A stretch of 32,020 nucleotides of DNA from Polaromonas sp. (GCA_028292045.1 JAQGMZ010000074.1:1-32020); one strand, 5' to 3'. Positions 1 through 9,907 are shown, counted from the first letter of the stretch. Numbers and translations are program-made. Notes: generated by a model from the letters alone, not told the origin.

Positions 1-637
<637 letters not shown>

Positions 638-659
638 GTAAAGCTCCTTCTGCCGAATC

Positions 660-687
660 AATTTGGGCTGGCAAAGGCTAATTCAAG
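660..687 (-). promoter_or_regulatory. Candidate sigma32 (heat-shock) promoter of clpB
   Basis: Minus strand reads CTTGAAT-N13-CCCAAATT (681-687 and 660-667), close to the sigma32 consensus CTTGAAA-N(11-16)-CCCCATNT, about 23 nt upstream of the clpB ATG. Confidence 0.55.
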
Positions 688-850
688 ATGTCTGCGCATG
701 CCCCGCATTTGATCTGGCGCAATGGCGAGCCATGCAAACGCAGGCCTGCAATGGGATCGCTACGGCCTGCGGATAAAGCAAAATGCAGTCAGCGGTTGCT
801 TGCAACCCGCCATGTTTTCATCATCCAGAGCACCCCAAGGAGCCACCCCG

Positions 851-1840
851 ATGCGCGAATCCCAACCTCGCAGTTCACCCGTTTCCCTGTTCCGGCGCCG
901 CCTGCTGGCCGGGGGGCTGCTGGCCATGTCCGGTGGGCTGAAGGCCCAGACCACGGCAACGCGGCTGCTGGTCGGCTTTCCGGCCGGGGGCGGCACCGAT
1001 GCCATTGCCCGCCTGCTGGCTGACAAGCTCAAGGACCTGCTGGGCGCACCCGTGGTGGTCGAGAACCGGGCCGGCGCTGGCGGGCAGATCGCCGCGCAGA
1101 CACTCAAGGCGGCCGCGCCGGACGGACACACGCTGTTTCTCAGCCACGACCATTCCATTTCCATCTTGCCGCTGGTAACCAAAAATCCCGGCTTCAACCC
1201 CGCCACGGACTTCATCCCGGTGGCGGGATTTGCGAGTTTTGCCAATGCCCTGGCCATCTCGGCCGCAACGCCCGCGCGCAGCCTGGCCGACTATGTGGGC
1301 CGGGTGCAGTCGCGCGGCGGCAAGGACACTATCGGCGTACCGGCACCTGGCTCGATTCCCGAATTCATCGTCGGCCTGCTGGCAAGCAAGTACAAGCTCG
1401 ACCTGCAGGCGGCGCCTTACCGCGGCAGCGCGCCCATGGTGGCGGACATGATGGGCAACCAGATTGCGGCCGGCGTGGGTTCGGTGCCCGACTTTATCGA
1501 GCAGCACCGCGCTGGCAAGGTGCAGGTGGTCGCCTTGATGGGGTCCAAACGGCAGGCCGTGCTGCCAGACGTGCCGACGTTTGCAGAACTGGGGCTTGCC
1601 GGCCTGGAAGAGTTGCCTTATTACGGCCTGTTCGCACCGGCCGGCACGCCTGGTGCCGTCATCGAACGGCTCAACCTGGCACTGGCCAGGGTGCTGGCGA
1701 TGCCCGATGTGCTGGGCACCATGGCGGCCATGGGCCTGACGGTCAATTACCAGCCGCAGGCGGCATTTGCCGCGGTGGTGCGCAACTACTCCCAGACCTG
1801 GGAGCGCATCATCCGGACCAGCGGCTTTCAGCCCAAGTAG
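851..1840 (+). CDS. Tripartite tricarboxylate transporter substrate-binding protein (TctC/Bug family)
   Basis: FRRRLLAGGLLAMSGGLKAQ signal-like N-terminus, then LLVGFPAGGGTDAIARLLADKL...VVVENRAGAGGQIAAQTLKAAAPDGHTLF, typical Bug/TctC motifs. ATG at 851 preferred over the 722 ORF start; preceded by AAGGAG. Confidence 0.9.
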   Translation: MRESQPRSSPVSLFRRRLLAGGLLAMSGGLKAQTTATRLLVGFPAGGGTDAIARLLADKLKDLLGAPVVVENRAGAGGQIAAQTLKAAAPDGHTLFLSHDHSISILPLVTKNPGFNPATDFIPVAGFASFANALAISAATPARSLADYVGRVQSRGGKDTIGVPAPGSIPEFIVGLLASKYKLDLQAAPYRGSAPMVADMMGNQIAAGVGSVPDFIEQHRAGKVQVVALMGSKRQAVLPDVPTFAELGLAGLEELPYYGLFAPAGTPGAVIERLNLALARVLAMPDVLGTMAAMGLTVNYQPQAAFAAVVRNYSQTWERIIRTSGFQPK

Positions 1841-1862
1841 ACACGGCCAAGCCCCTCTGGCT

Positions 1863-2336
1863 TCAGGTGTTGGATGCGTGGATGCCCCATTTGGCCAGCG
1901 CTGCGTCGTCGCTGACCCGGGCATCGACCCAGCGCGCGCCTTCTGGCGTTTCTTCCTTTTTCCAGAAAGGCGCCTGGGTCTTGAGGTAGTCCATCAGGAA
2001 CTCGCAGGCCTTGAAACTGTCGCCCCGGTGGGCCGAGGTGACGGCCACCAACACCACCTGGTCCAGGGGTTGCAGCAGGCCCACCCGGTGGACCACCCTG
2101 GCGGCAAAGATGTCAAAGCGCGCCAAAGCCTCGTCAACCATGGCCTCAATGGCTTTTTCAGTCATGCCGGGGTAATGCTCGAGTTCCATGGAACTGACCG
2201 CCAAGCCATCGTTGCGATCCCGCACGGTGCCGGTGAAGGTACACACAGCACCAACGCGCTTGTCGCCCTGGCGCAGCGCTTCCACCTCGTCATTCAGATT
2301 GAAGTCGCTCGTCTGGATGCTTACCCGTGCAGCCAT
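1863..2336 (-). CDS. moaE: Molybdopterin synthase catalytic subunit MoaE
   Basis: MAARVSIQTSDFNLNDEVEALRQGDKRVGAVCTFTGTVRD...MELEHYPGMTEKAIEAMVDEA...RVGLLQPLDQVVLVAVTSAHRGDSFKACEFLMDYLKTQAPFWKKE; start at internal ATG 2336. Confidence 0.95.
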   Translation of the reverse strand: MAARVSIQTSDFNLNDEVEALRQGDKRVGAVCTFTGTVRDRNDGLAVSSMELEHYPGMTEKAIEAMVDEALARFDIFAARVVHRVGLLQPLDQVVLVAVTSAHRGDSFKACEFLMDYLKTQAPFWKKEETPEGARWVDARVSDDAALAKWGIHASNT

Positions 2337-2340
2337 GCGC

Positions 2341-2592
2341 TCAGCCTCCGGTGACAGGGGGGAAAAAAGCAACTTCACAGCCCTCGGTCAGCAGCGCCGA
2401 TTCGTCGCTCATGACCTGGTTGATGGCCATGCGAACCGATTTTCCGCGCGCCAGGCTGGCTGCATGCGCCGGGCTGGCCGCCAGGAGTTCAGTGCGCAAG
2501 TCGGCCAGGCGCATGGCCCCGGTTTCACGCGATTCGCTGCCTTGTCCGATGGCCTCGCGGATCGAGGCGAAATATTTGATGGTGACTTGCAT
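2341..2592 (-). CDS. moaD: Molybdopterin synthase sulfur carrier subunit MoaD
   Basis: MQVTIKYFASIREAIGQGSE...EVAFFPPVTGG: ubiquitin-like fold protein with terminal Gly-Gly; directly upstream of moaE. Confidence 0.93.
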   Translation of the reverse strand: MQVTIKYFASIREAIGQGSESRETGAMRLADLRTELLAASPAHAASLARGKSVRMAINQVMSDESALLTEGCEVAFFPPVTGG

Positions 2593-2605
2593 ACCGCAGA
2601 TACTT

Positions 2606-3865
2606 TCAGGACAGCAGCGCCGAAAAGGGAAGGAAGCGCACCATGTCGCCACGGACAATCGTCTGGCCTGACGGATTGTCCACAAGGCCGTCGCCCCAGA
2701 CCACCGAGGTCAGCACGCCGGAGCTCTGGTTTTCAAACAGGCTCAGCGCGCCGGCGGCATTCATCCTGACCCGCAGGAATTCTCGGCGCTTGTCGGCCTT
2801 GGCCCAATCGAAATCCGCACAAATTGCCATCGATCCAGGCGCGACCTCGGTGGCGCCCAGCAGCCTGAGAATGAACGGCCGCACCAGCAGCAAAAACGTC
2901 ACGAAGCTCGACACCGGATTGCCCGGCAGGCCGACGAAATGCGCGGCGCCGATGGTCCCGCAGGCAAACGGCTTGCCGGGCTTCATGGCGATTTGCCAGA
3001 GCTTGAGCTGGCCCAGCGACTGCACCGCCGGCTTGATATGGTCTTCCTCGCCCACCGACACGCCGCCGCTGGTCAAAATGAGGTCATGGTGCTGGCTGGC
3101 TGCCTTGAGCGCATCCACTGTTGCCTCCAGCCGGTCGGGCACGATGCCCAGGTCGGTCACGGTGCAGCCCAGGCGCTGCAAAAGCGCTTTCAGAAAAAAG
3201 CGGTTGGAGTTGTACACAGCGCCGGGGTTCATGTCGGCGGGCGCCACATCGCCGGGCATGACCAGTTCGTCGCCGGTGGAAAACAGCGCCACGCGCAGCC
3301 GGGGCGCTACCAGGAGCCGGTCAAAGCCGACGCTGGCTGCCAGGCCCAAAGAAGCAGGCCCCAGGCGCTCGCCCGCGCGCAAGACCACCTGGCCCGCGGC
3401 AACGTCTTCGCCGCGGCGCCGTATCCACTGGCCGGCCGCGGGTTTTGCCGGGAGGCGCACACCTGCTGCGTCCGCCATGCAGTCCTCCTGCATCACGACG
3501 GCATCGGCACCGGGCGGTATCGGCGCCCCGGTGAATATCCGCGCTGCCGAGCCAGGCGCCAGCAGGTGGCCGCTGCTGCCGGCCGGAATGCGTTGGCTCA
3601 CCTGCAGCAGCGCGTCGGGATGCGTCCAGTCGGCGCAGCGCACGGCGTAGCCGTCCATCGAACTGTTGTCGTGCGCCGGCACGTCCAGACTGGACAAAAT
3701 GTCTTGCGCAAGGACGCGCCCATCCGCTTCGAAGGTCGAAACGCTTTCGGCGGGCGCGGCCGGCCTGGCCAAGGCCAGCAGCTCAGCCAGCGCCACGTCC
3801 AGCGGCTTGAGGGGCGCGCGTTCGGTACGCGCAGGCAGCGGGTTGGAAATCAAGGCTGGGCTCAT
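2606..3865 (-). CDS. moeA: Molybdopterin molybdenumtransferase MoeA
   Basis: PAHDNSSMDGYAVR, IFTGAPIPPGADAVVMQED, LFSTGDEL, YNSNRFFL, LTSGGVSVGEEDH, GLPGNPVSSFVTF. Confidence 0.95.
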   Translation of the reverse strand: MSPALISNPLPARTERAPLKPLDVALAELLALARPAAPAESVSTFEADGRVLAQDILSSLDVPAHDNSSMDGYAVRCADWTHPDALLQVSQRIPAGSSGHLLAPGSAARIFTGAPIPPGADAVVMQEDCMADAAGVRLPAKPAAGQWIRRRGEDVAAGQVVLRAGERLGPASLGLAASVGFDRLLVAPRLRVALFSTGDELVMPGDVAPADMNPGAVYNSNRFFLKALLQRLGCTVTDLGIVPDRLEATVDALKAASQHHDLILTSGGVSVGEEDHIKPAVQSLGQLKLWQIAMKPGKPFACGTIGAAHFVGLPGNPVSSFVTFLLLVRPFILRLLGATEVAPGSMAICADFDWAKADKRREFLRVRMNAAGALSLFENQSSGVLTSVVWGDGLVDNPSGQTIVRGDMVRFLPFSALLS

Positions 3866-3912
3866 GGCGAAAGATCCGGATCAGAAAAAAGCGTCGAACC
3901 CCTTGAAACCGT

Positions 3913-4452
3913 TCAATCGAGCCGGTTTTCAAAGGCGTAGTGAAAGCGATCCTGATTGTTGACCAGGAAATCGGCCACGGCGTCCGCATTATTCAAATCC
4001 AGCACCGGACGCAAGGTCGCCTCTGGCAACTGTTCGGGTGAATCGGTGGCAATGGCGACGACAAAATCGTCGTCACGGTAGCGCGTCGGCTTGCCGGACG
4101 AGGCGCGCCAGACCTCGATTTTCAGCAAGTCGCTGTGCTTGAAGCCTTCGACCAGCACCCAGTCCACGCCGTCATACAACTCGGCAATCAGCTGGTGCAC
4201 TGACAAATCCGTGGGCTGCTCAAACTCGCGCATCAGCGCCAGGCGGTTTTTCGACGCCACCACCACTTCGAAGGCACCGGCTTCCCGGTGGCGAAATGTG
4301 TCTTTGCCGGGGTGGTCAATGTCAAATTTGTGATGGGCATGCTTGATGACCGACACCCTGAGACCGCGCAGTTTGAGCGCGGGAATCAGTTTTTCAACCA
4401 GCGTGGTCTTGCCCGAGCCGGAATAGCCGGCAAATCCGATGACCTTCATCAC
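3913..4452 (-). CDS. mobB: Molybdopterin-guanine dinucleotide biosynthesis adapter protein MobB
   Basis: MMKVIGFAGYSGSGKTTLVEKLIPALKLRGLRVSVIKHAHHKFDIDHPGKDTFRHREAGA...WVLVEGFKHSDLLKIEVWR. Confidence 0.94.
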   Translation of the reverse strand: MMKVIGFAGYSGSGKTTLVEKLIPALKLRGLRVSVIKHAHHKFDIDHPGKDTFRHREAGAFEVVVASKNRLALMREFEQPTDLSVHQLIAELYDGVDWVLVEGFKHSDLLKIEVWRASSGKPTRYRDDDFVVAIATDSPEQLPEATLRPVLDLNNADAVADFLVNNQDRFHYAFENRLD

Positions 4453-4524
4453 ATCGCCTCAGGCGCGTCAACCACGCACGGTGCATGGTTGCCAGTGGCC
4501 CTGCGGCAAGCTGGCGTGTCTGGT

Positions 4525-5952
4525 TTACTGCACATTTTCAGCAATATACCGCTGGATGGACGCGACATCGGCGGGCAGCAGTTTGACCCGCTTGGGCAGT
4601 TCCTCGATGCCCTCGAAGCCCGCAGGCCGAAACGGCGGCCGGCCCAGCGCCTCTTCAATCGTGGCGGCGAACTTGATGGGCAAGGCGGTTTCCAGCACGA
4701 TCATGGGGACGCCGGGTTGCAGGTGCTCACGCGCCACCTTCAGGCCGTCGGCGGTGTGGGTGTCGATCATGGTGGCAAAACGCCGGTACGTGTCCCGGAT
4801 CGTCGCCAGGCGGTCGGCATGCGTGCTTTTGCCGCTGGCAAAGCCGAAACGGTCGGCCGCCTGTGGAAAGGCCGGGTCGGCGCCCAGGTCGAAACTGCCC
4901 TGGCTGGCGATCTGGTCATGAAACAGTGAGCGCGTCTTGCCTCCGTCGCGCCCCAGCAGGTCGAAGACAAAGCGCTCGAAATTAGATGCCTTGGAAATGT
5001 CCATCGACGGGCTGGAGGTCTCATGCGTGTCGGCGCTGGTGCGGACCCGGTAGATGCCGGTGCGAAAAAACTCGTCAAGCACGTCGTTTTCGTTCGTGGC
5101 AACGACCAGCTTGTCAATCGGCAGGCCCATCATGCGGGCGACATGGCCGGCGCAGACATTGCCGAAATTGCCCGACGGCACGGTGAAGCTGACCTTCTCC
5201 GCATTGGAAGGGGTAGCGTGAAAATAGCCGGCAAAGTAGTAAACCACCTGCGCCATCAGCCGTGCCCAGTTGATCGAATTGACCGTGCCGATCTTGTGCT
5301 GGCGCTTGAAGGCCAGGTCGTTCGACACCGCCTTGACGATGTCCTGGCAGTCGTCGAACACGCCGTCGATGGCGATGTTGTGGATGTTCGCGTCCTGCAG
5401 GCTGAACATCTGCGCCTGCTGGAATGGGCTCATGCGGCCCTTGGGCGAGAGCATGAAAACGCGCACGCCTTGCTTGCCGCGCATGGCGTATTCGGCGGCG
5501 CTGCCGGTGTCGCCGCTGGTGGCGCCCAGGATGTTGAGTTCCTCGGCGCGCCGGGCCAGTTCGTACTCGAACAGGTTGCCCAGCAGCTGCATCGCCATGT
5601 CCTTGAAGGCCAGCGTCGGCCCGTTGGACAAGGCTTCAAGGTAGAGGCCGGGCTCCAGCGGGCGCAGCGGCACGATTTCCTTGCTTCCGAAAACTTCCTC
5701 GGTGTAGGTTTTGGTGCAGATGGCCTTCAGGTCGCCGGCGGGAATGTCGTCGATATAAAGCGACAGCACCTCGAACGCCAGTTCGGCGTAAGAGAGGTCG
5801 CGCCATCGGGAAAGCGTGGCGCCATCGACCTGCGGATAGTGTTCGGGCAGGTACAGGCCGCCGTCGGGCGCCAGGCCCTCCAGCAGGATTTCGCAAAAGC
5901 GCTTGCGTTCGGGCGCCTTGCCTGACGAGGCGCGGGTGGAGATGTAATGCAT
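4525..5952 (-). CDS. thrC: Threonine synthase
   Basis: MHYISTRASSGKAPERKRFCEILLEGLAPDGGLYLPEHYP...EALSNGPTLAFKDMAMQLLGNLFEY...LGATSGDTGSAAEYAMRGK. ATG at 5952 overlaps the hom stop (TGATG). Confidence 0.96.
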   Translation of the reverse strand: MHYISTRASSGKAPERKRFCEILLEGLAPDGGLYLPEHYPQVDGATLSRWRDLSYAELAFEVLSLYIDDIPAGDLKAICTKTYTEEVFGSKEIVPLRPLEPGLYLEALSNGPTLAFKDMAMQLLGNLFEYELARRAEELNILGATSGDTGSAAEYAMRGKQGVRVFMLSPKGRMSPFQQAQMFSLQDANIHNIAIDGVFDDCQDIVKAVSNDLAFKRQHKIGTVNSINWARLMAQVVYYFAGYFHATPSNAEKVSFTVPSGNFGNVCAGHVARMMGLPIDKLVVATNENDVLDEFFRTGIYRVRTSADTHETSSPSMDISKASNFERFVFDLLGRDGGKTRSLFHDQIASQGSFDLGADPAFPQAADRFGFASGKSTHADRLATIRDTYRRFATMIDTHTADGLKVAREHLQPGVPMIVLETALPIKFAATIEEALGRPPFRPAGFEGIEELPKRVKLLPADVASIQRYIAENVQ

Positions 5953-7301
5953 CAGGCCAGTTCCTCCTTGCGGATGCGGGTGATGGGTGCCAGCACCGTG
6001 GACAGCGCCTGCATTTGCGCCAGCGCTTCGTTCATCCTGGCTTCCACGCACTCATGCGTCAGGATCACCAGGTCGGTCTGCGTGGAGCCTTCGCCGCCCA
6101 CCTCATCGGCCTCGCGCTGCAGCACCGCGTCGATGCTGATGCCGAATGCCGCCAGAATGCCGGTCACGCTGGCCAGCACGCCGGCCTCGTCGGCCACGTT
6201 CAGGCGCAGGTAGTAGCTGGTGACGATTTCAGACATGGGCAGGATGGCCAGGTCGCTCATGGCGTCGGGCTGGAAAGCCAGGTGCGGCACGCGGTGCTCG
6301 GGGTCGGCGGTGTGCAGGCGGGTGATGTCCACCAGGTCGGCAATCACCGCGCTCGCTGTGGGCTCGCTGCCGGCACCCTTGCCGTAGTAGAGCGTGGTGC
6401 CCACGGCGTCGCCATGCACCACCACGGCGTTCATCGCGCCTTCAACGTTGGCCAGCAGCCGCTTGGCCGGTATCAGGCTCGGGTGCACGCGCAATTCGAT
6501 GCCGCCCGCCACACGCTTGGTGATGCCCAGCAGCTTGATGCGGTAGCCGAGCTGCTCGGCATAGCGGATGTCCTGCGCGGCCAGGCCGGTGATGCCCTCG
6601 ACATAGGCTTTGCCAAATTGCACCGGTATGCCAAAGGCGATGGCGCTCATCAGCGTCGCCTTGTGCGCCGCGTCCACGCCTTCAATGTCAAAGGTCGGGT
6701 CGGCCTCGGCATAGCCCAGGCGCTGTGCCTCCTTCAGCACCACGGAGAAGTCCAACCCCTTGTCGCGCATTTCGGACAGGATGAAGTTGGTCGTGCCGTT
6801 GATGATGCCGGCGATCCACTGGATGGAATTGGCGCTCAGCCCTTCACGCAGCGCCTTGATGATCGGAATGCCGCCGGCCACTGCAGCCTCGAACGCGACC
6901 ACCACGCCCTTGCGCTGCGCGGCGGCAAAAATTTCGGTCCCGTGCACGGCCAGCAGCGCCTTGTTGGCGGTCACCACATGCTTGCCGGATTCGATCGCCT
7001 CCAGCACCAGGGCCTTGGCAATGCCGTAGCCGCCGATGAGCTCGATCACGATATCGATGTCCGGGCTGGCCACCACCTTGCGCGCATCGTCCACCACCAG
7101 CACGCCATCGCCCACCAGCGCCTGGGCACGCGCCACGTCGAGGTCGGCCACCATGGTGATCTCGATGCCGCGTCCGGCGCGCCGGCGAATCTCTTCCTGG
7201 TTGCGCCTGAGCACGTTGAAGGTTCCGCCGCCCACGGTGCCGATGCCCAGCAGGCCGACCCGGATAGGGCTCAAATTCGTCGTTGTCGTTTTAAGGTTCA
7301 C
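5952..7301 (-). CDS. hom: Homoserine dehydrogenase with C-terminal ACT domain
   Basis: IRVGLLGIGTVGGGTFNVLRRNQEEI...VTANKALLAVHG...GGIPIIKALREGLSANSIQWIAGIINGTTNFILSEM...YYLRLNVADEAGVLASVTGILAAFGISI. Confidence 0.96.
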   Translation of the reverse strand: MNLKTTTTNLSPIRVGLLGIGTVGGGTFNVLRRNQEEIRRRAGRGIEITMVADLDVARAQALVGDGVLVVDDARKVVASPDIDIVIELIGGYGIAKALVLEAIESGKHVVTANKALLAVHGTEIFAAAQRKGVVVAFEAAVAGGIPIIKALREGLSANSIQWIAGIINGTTNFILSEMRDKGLDFSVVLKEAQRLGYAEADPTFDIEGVDAAHKATLMSAIAFGIPVQFGKAYVEGITGLAAQDIRYAEQLGYRIKLLGITKRVAGGIELRVHPSLIPAKRLLANVEGAMNAVVVHGDAVGTTLYYGKGAGSEPTASAVIADLVDITRLHTADPEHRVPHLAFQPDAMSDLAILPMSEIVTSYYLRLNVADEAGVLASVTGILAAFGISIDAVLQREADEVGGEGSTQTDLVILTHECVEARMNEALAQMQALSTVLAPITRIRKEELA

Positions 7302-7371
7302 CTGAAGTCCTGCGTGTCGTGGTTGTGCAAGCTGGCCGCTGAAACGGCGTAGCGGGAATAAATGTCAAAAC

Positions 7372-8595
7372 TCAAATCAGCTTGTTGCGGTATTTCTCGA
7401 GAAACAGGGCAATGCGGCCGATGGCCTCGCGCAGGTCTTCTTCATGCGGCAGGAAGACGATGCGGAAATGGTCCGGCGCGGCCCAGTTGACCCCGGTGCC
7501 CTGCACCAGCATGACCTTGGTTTCCTTGAGCAGTTCAAGGAAAAATTGCCGGTCGTCGGTAATGGGGTAGACCTCCGGGTCAAGCCGGGGAAACATATAC
7601 AGCGCGGCGCTTGGCTTGACGCAGCTCACGCCCGGAATGGCGGTGATGAGTTCATAGGCCAGGTCGCGCTGACGCCGCAAACGCCCGCCTTCGCCGGTCA
7701 GGTCGTTGATGCTCTGGTAGCCGCCCAGCGCCGTCTGGATGGCCCATTGGCCTGGCACGTTGGAGCACAACTTCATGTTGGCCAGCATGTTCAGGCCTTC
7801 AATATAGTCCTGCGCTCTTTTCTTGGGCCCTGACAACACCAGCCAGCCAGCCCGGTAGCCGCAGGATCTGTAGCTTTTGGACAGCGAGTTGAAGGTCAGC
7901 GTCAGCACATCGGTGCTCAGGCTGGCCAGCGCGGTATGGCGCGCGCCGTCGTACAGCACCTTGTCATAAACCTCGTCCGCCAGGATGACCAGGTTGTGCT
8001 CGCGGGCGATTTCGACGATGCCCCGGAGCAAGGCGTCCGAATACAGCGCGCCGGTCGGGTTGTTGGGGTTGATCACCACGATTCCCTTGGTCCGGGGCGT
8101 GATTTTGGCGCGAATATCGTCCAGGCTCGGCATCCAGCCATTGGATTCGTCGCAAATGTAGTGGACGGGTGTGCCGCCTGCCAGGCTGACCGAAGCCGTC
8201 CATAAAGGATAGTCGGGGGAAGGCAGCAGCAATTCGTCGCCGTTGTCGAGCAAGGCGTTGGTGGCCATCGAGATCATCTCGCTGGCGCCGTTGCCCAGGT
8301 AGATGTCGTCCAGCATCACGCCCTTGATGCCCTGCTTTTGCGTCTCGTGCATCACGGCCTTGCGCGCCGCGAAAATGCCTTTGCTGTCCGAATAGCCGGC
8401 TGACGCTGGCAGGTTGCGGATCATGTCCTGCTGCACTTCCTCGGGCGCGTCGAAACCGAACACCGCCAGGTTGCCGATGTTGAGCTTGATCAGCTTTTGG
8501 CCTTCTTCTTCCATCTGCTTGGCCGCATCCATGATCGGACCGCGAATGTCGTAAAGCACATTGGCCAGTTTGGCGGACTTGGTGATCGGTTTCAT
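7372..8595 (-). CDS. alaA: Pyridoxal-phosphate-dependent alanine aminotransferase (AlaA-like)
   Basis: MKPITKSAKLANVLYDIRGPIMDAAKQMEEEGQKLIKLNIGN...VVINPNNPTGALYS...SLSKSYRSCGYRAGW; start at internal ATG 8595. Confidence 0.9.
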   Translation of the reverse strand: MKPITKSAKLANVLYDIRGPIMDAAKQMEEEGQKLIKLNIGNLAVFGFDAPEEVQQDMIRNLPASAGYSDSKGIFAARKAVMHETQKQGIKGVMLDDIYLGNGASEMISMATNALLDNGDELLLPSPDYPLWTASVSLAGGTPVHYICDESNGWMPSLDDIRAKITPRTKGIVVINPNNPTGALYSDALLRGIVEIAREHNLVILADEVYDKVLYDGARHTALASLSTDVLTLTFNSLSKSYRSCGYRAGWLVLSGPKKRAQDYIEGLNMLANMKLCSNVPGQWAIQTALGGYQSINDLTGEGGRLRRQRDLAYELITAIPGVSCVKPSAALYMFPRLDPEVYPITDDRQFFLELLKETKVMLVQGTGVNWAAPDHFRIVFLPHEEDLREAIGRIALFLEKYRNKLI

Positions 8596-8788
8596 GTCGC
8601 TTTTTGATTGGATGTCGGACAAAGCCGCTTGTTGAAGGGCTGCGCCCACGCAAAAAACCGGCCCGGCCCCTGGTTTTAGGGCGGAATCTATAATTTGACC
8701 ACATAAACGACTGTTTTCCGGCCTTGCAAACACACCCCAACGCCGAGAACTACCGCCCTTGTGCAGAACTCCATAAGCCCCGAATCCC

Positions 8789-9181
8789 ATGAAACTCCAA
8801 CCTGACCGCCTTGAAGTCCAGTCCATCCTTGCCTACGGCGATGGATGGGTAGGCCTGGGCAACAACGGCACCGCCGAGAAAATCGACTACAGCATTGTCA
8901 TTGGCTCGCGTGGTGAAAAACTGGCCTGGGACTGTCCCGGTTTCGAAGACCTGACTGCCGCGCACTTCGCCTTGCTGGCGGACATGAAGCCGGAACTGGT
9001 CATTTTCGGGAGCGGCAAGCGGCTCCGGTTTCCGCCGCCGGCTTTTTTGCGCGACCTTGCCCAACAGCAGATAGGTCTTGAAACCATGGATACCCTGGCC
9101 GCGTGCCGCACCTACAACATTCTGGCTGGCGAAGGGCGCCATGTGCTCGCAGCCTTGTTGATTGATCCCCACGCAGCTTGA
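8789..9181 (+). CDS. Mth938-like (DUF498) domain protein of unknown function
   Basis: MKLQPDRLEVQSILAYGDGWVGLG...SIVIGSRGEKLAWDCPGFEDLTAAHF...ELVIFGSGKRLRFPPPAFLRDLAQQQIGLETMDTLAACRTYNILAGEGRHVLAALLI, the Mth938/NDUFAF3-like pattern. Confidence 0.85.
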   Translation: MKLQPDRLEVQSILAYGDGWVGLGNNGTAEKIDYSIVIGSRGEKLAWDCPGFEDLTAAHFALLADMKPELVIFGSGKRLRFPPPAFLRDLAQQQIGLETMDTLAACRTYNILAGEGRHVLAALLIDPHAA

Positions 9182-9310
9182 GGGCGTAGAGCTGTCTCAT
9201 TCAGAGTAAAATATAGGGTTGAACTCGGCACCGCACCCTGTGACTTACTTCTGTTTTCACTGGAAAAGGCCGCGGCTAACTACAACTACTTTTGTCAGGG
9301 TACCCTTAGT

Positions 9311-9787
9311 ATGGCAGTCGTCGTTAATAAATCTCTTCCTGAATTTGAAGCGCTCGCCACGGGCGGCCTCAAAGTTTCCAACCAGACACACCTGGGTAAA
9401 GTGGTCGTGCTGTTTTTCTACCCGAAAGATAACACGCCGGGTTGCACCACCGAAGCCATGCAGTTTCGTGACCATTACAAGGATTTTCTCAAGGCTGGTG
9501 CGACGGTTTTCGGGGTTTCGCGTGACAACATGAAATCGCACGATGAATTCAAGTCCAAGCTTGAGCTGCCGTTTGAACTGATTGCAGACACTGAAGAAAA
9601 AATGTGCCACATGTTCGGCGTGGTCAAGAACAAGATCATGTACGGCAAAAAGGTCAAGGGCATTGAAAGAAGTACTTTTCTGGTGGGACCCGATGGTCTG
9701 CTGAAGGAAGAATGGCGCGGGCTCAAGGTTCCCGGCCACGTCGAGGAAGTGCTCAAAGCCGTCAAGGGCCTGAAAAAAGAAGTCTGA
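9311..9787 (+). CDS. bcp: Thioredoxin-dependent peroxiredoxin (Bcp/PrxQ-like)
   Basis: GKVVVLFFYPKDNTPGCTTEAMQFRDHYKDFLKAGATVFGVSRDNMKSHDEFKSKLELPFELIADTEEKMCHMFGV. Confidence 0.93.
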   Translation: MAVVVNKSLPEFEALATGGLKVSNQTHLGKVVVLFFYPKDNTPGCTTEAMQFRDHYKDFLKAGATVFGVSRDNMKSHDEFKSKLELPFELIADTEEKMCHMFGVVKNKIMYGKKVKGIERSTFLVGPDGLLKEEWRGLKVPGHVEEVLKAVKGLKKEV

Positions 9788-9820
9788 AACCTGCGGCACA
9801 CCCGCTGCCAGGGCGGTCAT

Positions 9821-9849
9821 TTGACTTGTGCATAATGACTTCATGCAAT
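9821..9849 (+). promoter_or_regulatory. Candidate sigma70 promoter upstream of phoH
   Basis: TTGACT (9821-9826), 17-nt spacer, TGCAAT (9844-9849). Confidence 0.4.
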
Positions 9850-9870
9850 TGACCCCCTGCTAATGCATTC

Positions 9871-9907
9871 AAAAAAAGCCGCCCCGGCTCTGAGGCGGCT
9901 TTTTTTA
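9871..9907 (+). terminator. Rho-independent (probably bidirectional) terminator after bcp, before phoH
   Basis: AAAAAAAGCCGCC-ccggctctga-GGCGGCTTTTTTT: GC-rich stem with A and T tracts on both sides. Confidence 0.8.

Noticed and set aside
740-770. Inverted repeat GCAGGCC...GGCCTGC upstream of the TctC gene
   Set aside because: Short 7-bp arms with a 17-nt loop in GC-rich DNA; no T tract and no other support for a regulatory role.
875-1924. Long ORFs antisense to confident genes (also 5023-5925, 6015-7352, 14105-15259, 18026-19387, 21251-22162)
   Set aside because: Typical of GC-rich DNA with high third-position GC. Translations lack recognisable motifs and sit opposite well-supported CDSs.
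5953-6051. N-terminal extension of thrC ORF
   Set aside because: Overlaps the end of hom; ThrC homology starts at MHYIST (5952) with stop/start overlap.
8691-8696. TATAAT-like sequence in the alaA/Mth938 divergent region as a promoter
   Set aside because: No acceptable -35 hexamer at 16-18 nt on either strand; not specific enough.
8596-8826. N-terminal extension of the alaA ORF
   Set aside because: Crosses the divergent intergenic region and the start of the Mth938-like gene; conserved sequence begins at MKPITKSAKLANVLYDIRGP.
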